Source: DASQUK01 sp035697145
GTDB taxonomy: Bacteria > Actinomycetota > Acidimicrobiia > Acidimicrobiales > VFJN01
DNA length: 24,785 nt
Direction: 5' to 3'
Assembly: GCA_035697145.1 (NCBI GenBank)
Contig: DASSDL010000170.1
Location: 1 to 24,785 of the forward strand
Below are positions 20,209-24,785 of this stretch, in pieces. The notes beneath the pieces were generated by a model. That model worked only from the letters and a program-made list of their open reading frames with translations. It was not told where the DNA came from and made no database searches. A program made the translations under genes and the position numbers. Position 1 is the stretch's first letter; each line of letters opens with the position of its first letter.

Positions 20209-23200
20209 ATGTTGAGCTTGGGGAAGCTGGCCCCGGGCCAGCAGCAGTACTACCTCGACACCGTCGCTCGAGGGCTGGAGGAGTACTACACGGGCGCCAA
20301 GGAGGCGCCTGGGGTGTGGCTGGGTTCGGGGGCCGCTCGGCTGGGACTGGCGGGCGAGGTGGACGCCGAGGTCCTGCGTCGAGTCCTCGAACACGTGGAT
20401 CCCACCGGCGTCTATCGCCTGACGGCGTCGCGGTCGGTGCCGGTGGTCGCCGGGTTCGACGTGACGTTCTGTGCGCCCAAGTCGGTGTCGCTGCTGTTCG
20501 CGCTCGGTGCGCCGGAGGTGTCCAACGAGGTACGCAACGCCGCCGACGCCGCCATGGCCGCATCGCTGGGCGTGGTGGAGCGGGTGGCGTGCCGGGTGCG
20601 CCGCGGCCAGGGCGGCCACACCGTGGTCGACGCCGACGGGTTCGTGGCGGCCGCGTTCCGGCACCGCACCTCCCGGGCCGGGGACCCGCACCTGCACACC
20701 CATGTGGTGATCGCCAATCTCGCCCACGCGCCGAGTGACGGCCGGTGGACGGCGCTGGACGGCCGGCCTCTGTACTCCTGGCTGTCCCCGGTCGGGCACC
20801 TCTACGAAGCCCATCTGCGGTGGGAGCTGACCCGGCGCCTCGGCGTCGAGTGGGGACCGGTGCGCAACGGCATCGCGGATGTCGCCGGCATTCCGCGGCC
20901 GGTGTTGCGGGAGTTCTCGACCCGGCGGCGCGAGATCGAGGCCCACATGGAAGAGCACGGCCAACACAGCGCCCGGGCCGCCCAGTACGCCACTTACGCC
21001 ACCCGCAAGGCCAAGGACCACACCATCGACGCCGAGGGCCTGTTGCCGGGCTGGAAGGCGCGGGCGGCCGCGCTCGGCCTCGGCACCGAGGCGCTGGCCG
21101 CCGTCGTCGACCGGGGCGTCGTCGTCGAACCGCCGGCGCCGGGCAGCCTTGGGGCCGAGCGGCTCTACCTGTGGCTGGCCAGCGCCGACGGTCTCACGGC
21201 CAGGGCCAGCACGTTCGGTGAGCGTGAGGTCATCAAGGCCATCTGCAACGCCCTCCCCGCCGGCGCGAGCGTCGACCGGGTGTTGGATCTGGCCAAGGGG
21301 TTCCTTCGTTCCGAACACGTGCTGGCCGTCCGGTTGGACCGCGGCACCGCCACCATTCGCCGAGCCGATGGTGTGGTGATCCCCGCGCGGACCGACGAGC
21401 TCCGCTGGACGACACCCGAGATACTCGAGCTCGAGTCCCGCATCGTCACCTCGGCTCTCCGCCGCCGGTCCACGGGCGTCGGCGTCGCCGCTCCGGCCGC
21501 GGTCTGGGCTGCTGTGGCCGTTCGGCGGTCGCTGTCGGTGGAGCAGCAGGCGATGGTCTGGACGATCTGCGGGTCCGGGGACGGGATCGACATCGTCGAG
21601 GGCGTGGCCGGTGCCGGCAAGACGTTCGCGCTCGCTGCCGCCCGCCGGGCGTGGGACGCCTCGGGGTACCGGGTCATCGGCTGCTCGCTGGCGGCCCGCC
21701 CTGCGCGGCAACTCCAAGACGACGCCGGCATCCCCTCCGAAACCATCGACCGGCTCCTCGGCCGCCTTGACCGCACCGACACGGCCGGGATCGACCGCCG
21801 GACCGTGATCGTGGTCGATGAGGCAGCCATGGTGGGCACCCGCAAGCTGGCCCGGTTGCTCGGCCGTGCCGAAGCGGCACGGGCCAAGGTCGTGCTCGTG
21901 GGTGATCCCTGCCAGCTCCCGGAGATCGACGCCGGCGGCGCCTTCCAAGGCCTGCAACACCGGCTAGGTGCGAGCCGCCTCATCGAGAACCGCCGCCAGA
22001 CCCAGGCCTGGGAGCGTGACGCGCTCGACGAGCTACGCGCCGGTAACACCGACTCGGCAGTCGACTCCTACCTGCACCACGAACGCATCCACCAGGCGAC
22101 GACCAACGACGAGGCGCGACAGCTTCTCGTCGACCAGTGGATGAACGCCCGAATGGCGGGCGAGGCAGGACTCATGGTTGCTGGTCGGCTCGCCGACGTG
22201 GACGACCTCAACCGTCGAGCCCGCACCGTCTTGCAGGTACAGGGCGGGCTCGGTCCCGACCGGGTCGTGCTCGCGGGACGCGCCTACGCACATGGGGACG
22301 ACATCCTCGCCCTACGCAACGACTACCGGCTTGGGCTGCTCAACGGCACGCGAGCCACCATCGATCGCATCGACATCGACCGTCAGCACATCGTCGCCGT
22401 CACCAACCAGGACGAGCGGTTGGTGATCCCGCTCGACTACGCCGCGAACGGTCACCTGACCCACGGCTACGCCACCACCATCCACAAGGCCCAAGGCGTC
22501 ACGGTCGACCGATGTTTCGTGCTCGTCGACGAGACCGCCTCCCGGGAGCACGCCTACACGGCTGTGTCCCGCGGGCGGCATGGCAACGATCTCTTCGTTG
22601 TCGCTGCCGACCACCGCAGCGAGGAGCGCCACGCAGCCGAGGTGCAGCCCGATCCCCTCGACGGCCTGCGGGCCGCAGTGCAGCGCAGCTCGGCGCAGCG
22701 TTTCGCGCTCGACGAGCTCCAAGTCGGCAGCACGTCGCAGCTCGATCGGCTGCGGTGCGAACGCGACCTACTGCGTGCTCGTCTCAGTCAGCGGCCGGCC
22801 GACCCCTCATGGGACGTCCTGACTCTCGCCGAGGAACGCCGCCAGGTGCAGGACGACCGAGACGGCGCCTGCTGGCGTCGAGACTCCGCTCAGCAGGACT
22901 TCGACAAACTCGGCCCCATCGGCCGGCGTACCCACCCCGCGAGGCGCCGCGAGATCGAGGATCGCATTGCCCGCTTCGAACGCGAGATCGTCCGGCACGA
23001 CGTCAAGCTCGCTGATCTCGACCGCCAACTGGAAGCACACGCTCCGGCCGCGGCAGCCCGCACGACATGGGAGCGGCAGCACGGCGTCGAGCTGCAGCGA
23101 CTCCACGATCTCGACCGCAACATCGAGCTGATCGAGCGACTCGACAAGATCACCGTGCGGAACCTCGACCGACGGGTCGAACGAGGCCTTGGTGTCGAAC

Positions 23201-23211
23201 TCGGGTTGTAA
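20209..23211 (+). CDS. MobF/TrwC-type conjugative relaxase with helicase domain
   Basis: 1000 residues from ATG 20209; the frame is open from 20167 but relaxase homology begins here. The relaxase domain has two Tyr pairs, Tyr14-Tyr15 and Tyr26-Tyr27, as in TrwC/TraI; GFDVTFCAPKSVSLLF near residue 82; and the metal-binding three-His motif HLHTH (His161, 163, 165). It nicks and covalently holds one strand at oriT. The second half is a RecD2/TraI-like 5'-3' helicase: Walker A GVAGAGKT (465-472), Walker B VVDEAAM with Asp537-Glu538, GDPCQLPEI, TIHKAQGVT (His759) and YTAVSRGR. The last 160 residues are a charged coiled-coil-like helix. The 120-nt gap after the excisionase-like gene would be the natural place for oriT, but I see no convincing inverted repeat. 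Confidence 0.95.
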   Translation: MLSLGKLAPGQQQYYLDTVARGLEEYYTGAKEAPGVWLGSGAARLGLAGEVDAEVLRRVLEHVDPTGVYRLTASRSVPVVAGFDVTFCAPKSVSLLFALGAPEVSNEVRNAADAAMAASLGVVERVACRVRRGQGGHTVVDADGFVAAAFRHRTSRAGDPHLHTHVVIANLAHAPSDGRWTALDGRPLYSWLSPVGHLYEAHLRWELTRRLGVEWGPVRNGIADVAGIPRPVLREFSTRRREIEAHMEEHGQHSARAAQYATYATRKAKDHTIDAEGLLPGWKARAAALGLGTEALAAVVDRGVVVEPPAPGSLGAERLYLWLASADGLTARASTFGEREVIKAICNALPAGASVDRVLDLAKGFLRSEHVLAVRLDRGTATIRRADGVVIPARTDELRWTTPEILELESRIVTSALRRRSTGVGVAAPAAVWAAVAVRRSLSVEQQAMVWTICGSGDGIDIVEGVAGAGKTFALAAARRAWDASGYRVIGCSLAARPARQLQDDAGIPSETIDRLLGRLDRTDTAGIDRRTVIVVDEAAMVGTRKLARLLGRAEAARAKVVLVGDPCQLPEIDAGGAFQGLQHRLGASRLIENRRQTQAWERDALDELRAGNTDSAVDSYLHHERIHQATTNDEARQLLVDQWMNARMAGEAGLMVAGRLADVDDLNRRARTVLQVQGGLGPDRVVLAGRAYAHGDDILALRNDYRLGLLNGTRATIDRIDIDRQHIVAVTNQDERLVIPLDYAANGHLTHGYATTIHKAQGVTVDRCFVLVDETASREHAYTAVSRGRHGNDLFVVAADHRSEERHAAEVQPDPLDGLRAAVQRSSAQRFALDELQVGSTSQLDRLRCERDLLRARLSQRPADPSWDVLTLAEERRQVQDDRDGACWRRDSAQQDFDKLGPIGRRTHPARRREIEDRIARFEREIVRHDVKLADLDRQLEAHAPAAAARTTWERQHGVELQRLHDLDRNIELIERLDKITVRNLDRRVERGLGVELGL

Positions 23212-23361
23212 AGCGAGCGTTAGGGCACGCGCCTCAGGGCAAACGGGCGTTGCCGCAGAACCAGCGACACGTTGGAACCCAGCACAATCGTGCCAGCCCC
23301 CGGGTCGGCCGATTCGGACGAGGCTGGTGCTGTGTCGGGTAGCGTCTGGCGCCCCTCCGAC

Positions 23362-23484
23362 ATGAGGTACCAGTGGGTCTGCGTCCGGCTCGACGCCATC
23401 GACGTCGACGAGCTGCGGGAGCTGCTCGTCGACGCGTGGCGCATGTGCGTGCCGAAGAACGTGGCCGCCGCCTACGAGGGTTGA
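23362..23484 (+). pseudogene. C-terminal remnant of a MmcQ/YjbR-family protein
   Basis: The 40 residues from ATG 23362 (QWVCVRLDAIDVDELRELL followed by VDAWRMCVPKNVAAAYEG) match the C-terminus of MmcQ/YjbR proteins, which are normally about 115-120 residues. The first two thirds are missing: the frame continues upstream to 23272 but with unrelated low-complexity sequence. It is probably a truncated gene created at a recombination breakpoint near 23350. Assignment rests on pattern recall. Confidence 0.6.
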
Positions 23485-23506
23485 CTCATGCGCCACGCTA
23501 ATCGCT

Positions 23507-23532
23507 GACGTCTCGGCTGGAGAGCCGACGTC
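23507..23532. terminator. Hairpin after the YjbR remnant
   Basis: GACGTC (23507-23512) pairs with GACGTC (23527-23532), and GGCT (23515-23518) with AGCC (23523-23526), leaving a 2-nt bulge and a GGAG loop. It starts 22 nt after the remnant's stop codon and may be that gene's original terminator. Confidence 0.45.
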
Positions 23533-23582
23533 GGGTTCATCCCCGAACTGGAGAGCGCCGTTCTCATGGTGCTTGGCAGCTC

Positions 23583-23690
23583 GATTCCTTGGATCGCTTC
23601 GGCGTCACCTTCCACCGTGGTGCGGCGACGCTCGCTATCGAGCCATTTGAGACCTTCGACGCACGCTTCGGTGCCGGGCCACGGCGCTGA
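23583..23690 (+). pseudogene. Possible gene fragment with winged-helix/YcaQ-like ending
   Basis: One frame reads DSLDRFGVTFHRGAATLAIE then PFETFDARFGAG before a stop at 23688-23690. This resembles the GxW...ATLxxxPFxPL strand region near the C-terminus of YcaQ/AlkZ-like winged-helix DNA glycosylases. The upstream sequence in the same frame is not convincing. Low confidence. Confidence 0.25.
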
Positions 23691-23911
23691 CGGCCAGACG
23701 AGTGCTCGTTCGGCCCAGACGACATTCGGGCGCGGCTCCACCGCAGGAAACGAGGGTGAGGCGGCATGAGCGACATCACCGAGCAACCCGAGACCGCCGG
23801 ATACGTCCCGCGTCCGGCGGACCCTCCCGCGTCCGTCCCTCGGCCTACGGGTCGGTGGGTTGCACGGGCGAGCCAACGCGCATCGGTGCGCACGTCAGAG
23901 TTTGCTGAGCC

Positions 23912-23931
23912 GGTTCGGCTTGCCCCGAACC
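23912..23931. terminator. Hairpin downstream of the Thr/Pro-rich membrane protein gene
   Basis: GGTTCGG (23912-23918) pairs perfectly with CCGAACC (23925-23931) over a 6-nt loop. It lies about 70 nt past the stop of the leftward gene at 24002. No T-tract. Confidence 0.4.
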
Positions 23932-24001
23932 ACGCGTCTCTGCCAGGTAGGAGATCAACCGCAACCTGTATCTGCTTGAGCCGCGCACGGGCCAACTCAG
24001 A

Positions 24002-24499
24002 TCACCGCGACGCGTCCTCGCCGGGCTGGCCCGCACAAGGGCTCGGGCCGCATCCGACGGTTGTCGTGGTCGCCTGCGGTGGCGACGTCGTCGTGGTTGT
24101 CGTTGACGACGTGGTCGAGGTGGTCGTGGTGGTCGTGGGGGAAGGTTTCAGCGTGGTAGGGGGCGCCTTTCGGGGGTCCGGTGCCACGACCATGGCGAGA
24201 TGGGCCGGGGCTGTCGTCGACGGGATCGCGACGCTGGTGGAAGTGGTCTGGTCGTGCGCCGTGGGCCTGGGTGCCGTAGCCCGCGAGTAGGGACCCGCTC
24301 CCTGACCGCTTGGGCGAGTCGCGATAGGTTCGACAGCCGGCTCGATCGGGCCATGCGTGTCTGTCGGGGTCCGGCTAGCGCCCGCCTGCTGGCGCAGAAC
24401 CGCGCCGCCTGTCAACCCGATGAGGAACACCAAGGACCACACGATCGCCGCTTGGCGGATGGGCACTCGGTGGCGGGGCGCCCTCAGGACAGTGCTCAC
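24002..24499 (-). CDS. Membrane-anchored Thr/Pro-rich extracellular protein
   Basis: A 165-residue protein. A basic N-terminus (VLRAPRHRVPIRQ) precedes one hydrophobic helix AAIVWSLVFLIGLTGGAVL at about residues 17-35, with no cleavable-site motif evident, so it is probably an N-terminally anchored, outward-facing protein. The remainder is disordered and rich in Thr, Pro, Ala and Ser, including a run of almost pure Thr/Ser near residues 124-142 and a final VGCGPSPCAGQPG with two cysteines. GTG 24499 is preceded by GGGGAG 10 nt upstream. No family recognised. The Thr-rich linker is encoded by a repetitive GTCGTGGTG-type tract on the plus strand. Confidence 0.6.
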   Translation of the reverse strand: MSTVLRAPRHRVPIRQAAIVWSLVFLIGLTGGAVLRQQAGASRTPTDTHGPIEPAVEPIATRPSGQGAGPYSRATAPRPTAHDQTTSTSVAIPSTTAPAHLAMVVAPDPRKAPPTTLKPSPTTTTTTSTTSSTTTTTTSPPQATTTTVGCGPSPCAGQPGEDASR

Positions 24500-24663
24500 C
24501 GCGTTGCATCTCCCCGCAAACCGGGCCGTCTAACCGTCCCGTTGCGGCCCCGGCTATCCAAACGCCGAGCGCCACTCGAGCTACGGCGACGAACCACGCA
24601 AGCGGTCCCCCGGCCCCCGTTCACCAGGGGACCGTCCGCTAGGTACGGCTACCCGAACAGCTT

Positions 24664-24690
24664 GCTGGCCAGACGCCTCCGTAGGCCAGC
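24664..24690 (+). promoter_or_regulatory. Hairpin with anti-Shine-Dalgarno loop
   Basis: GCTGGCC (24664-24670) pairs perfectly with GGCCAGC (24684-24690). The 13-nt loop contains CCTCC (24676-24680), complementary to GGAG-type ribosome-binding sites, including the AAGGAG a few nucleotides downstream and the GGAGG at 24760-24764. Confidence 0.45.
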
Positions 24691-24709
24691 CGCCAAGGAG
24701 CCAGCAGCC

Positions 24710-24745
24710 ATGGAAACCCCGAGACAGCCGAGGGGCGACGCGTGA
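24710..24745 (+). CDS. 11-codon leader ORF (METPRQPRGDA)
   Basis: ATG 24710 has a consensus AAGGAG at 24695-24700 with 9-nt spacing, and the ORF ends in TGA at 24743-24745, 1 nt before a perfect 11-bp hairpin. The good ribosome-binding site on so short an ORF, placed between two hairpins, suggests a leader peptide rather than chance, but the gene it would control is outside the window. Confidence 0.4.
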   Translation: METPRQPRGDA

Positions 24746-24746
24746 C

Positions 24747-24781
24747 GGCCCGCCGGAGGGGAGGAAACCATCCGGCGGGCC
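24747..24781 (+). terminator. Perfect 11-bp hairpin at window edge (terminator or attenuator)
   Basis: GGCCCGCCGGA (24747-24757) pairs perfectly with TCCGGCGGGCC (24771-24781). The 13-nt loop GGGGAGGAAACCA is purine-rich and contains GGAGG. Whether a T-tract or gene follows cannot be seen. Confidence 0.55.
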
Positions 24782-24785
24782 AGAC

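Larger units (their letters stand above)
17735..23211. mobile_element. tRNA-Val-integrated mobilisable element (visible part; right end unresolved)
   Basis: Starting at the tRNA 3' end: integrase and XRE regulator leftward, excisionase-like HTH protein and MobF relaxase rightward, from a shared divergent control region. This is the integration/mobilisation module of an actinobacterial integrative element. No coupling protein, VirB-type gene, FtsK-like translocase or replication initiator is seen to the right, only gene fragments and one membrane protein. The right boundary is set at the relaxase stop only for convenience; the real one may be between 23212 and 23362 or beyond the window. Confidence 0.75.
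23533..24001. other. Region without a convincing intact gene
   Basis: About 470 nt in which no frame shows sustained coding character. It contains one short protein-like fragment (23583-23690), a possible small ORF at 23766 with GAGG upstream (SDITEQPETAGYVPRP) whose later part loses protein-like composition, and one hairpin at 23912-23931. It looks like decayed accessory sequence. Confidence 0.55.

Noticed and set aside
19690..21960. 756-codon minus-strand frame opposite the relaxase
   Set aside because: Composition mirrors the relaxase codon pattern and lacks motifs; shadow frame.
23212..24785. attR for the tRNA-Val element
   Set aside because: I scanned for the T-loop/acceptor string of tRNA-Val in both orientations and found no convincing match in this interval.
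1..24785. CRISPR array or rRNA
   Set aside because: No regularly spaced direct repeats and no rRNA-like sequence were seen.

Overview
The window is high-GC DNA with many GTG starts, short gene spacing and several starts that sit about 7 nt behind a -10 box (probably leaderless). Gene content (pyruvate phosphate dikinase, TerC, a DrrAB-type exporter with MarR control, a dnaG-rpoD pair, a second short sigma-70 factor, a DUF899 protein) fits a chromosome of Actinomycetota, possibly the class Acidimicrobiia. That placement is inference; there is no rRNA to confirm it.

Left part (1-8,021): ppdK; a TerC-family membrane protein behind what reads as a yybP-ykoY manganese riboswitch with a visible translational expression platform; an antisense APH-fold phosphotransferase; a drrAB-like ABC exporter operon; and a divergent MarR regulator with an unusual basic tail. 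Middle part (8,022-17,388): primase and primary sigma factor overlapping by 4 nt, a DUF899 protein followed by a tiny membrane protein, tRNA-Asn(GTT) and a CAT-anticodon tRNA, an aldo/keto reductase whose promoter carries an 18-bp perfect palindrome, an unrecognised protein, an inositol monophosphatase-type phosphatase, a Nudix hydrolase and a group 2 sigma factor. A 48-49 nt near-identical sequence occurs in inverted orientation at 8,109-8,157 and 16,359-16,406, flanking this block.

Right part (17,661-24,785): tRNA-Val(TAC) is the insertion point of an integrative element. The tyrosine integrase is transcribed toward the tRNA and its stop codon lies inside the tRNA gene. Upstream of it are an XRE-type regulator (same operon) and, divergently, an excisionase-like HTH protein and a MobF/TrwC relaxase-helicase. 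No type IV secretion gene, coupling protein or replication gene is visible, so the visible module looks mobilisable rather than self-transmissible. No clear attR is found; a 20/21 match to the tRNA 3' end lies instead inside the XRE gene. Beyond the relaxase are gene fragments (a MmcQ/YjbR C-terminus and a possible second fragment), a membrane-anchored Thr/Pro-rich protein, and at the very edge an 11-codon ORF between two perfect hairpins.

The most interesting points are the tRNA-Val element with its state-dependent integrase C-terminus, the inverted 48-nt repeat pair, the manganese riboswitch mechanism, and the hairpin-ORF-hairpin leader at the right edge.
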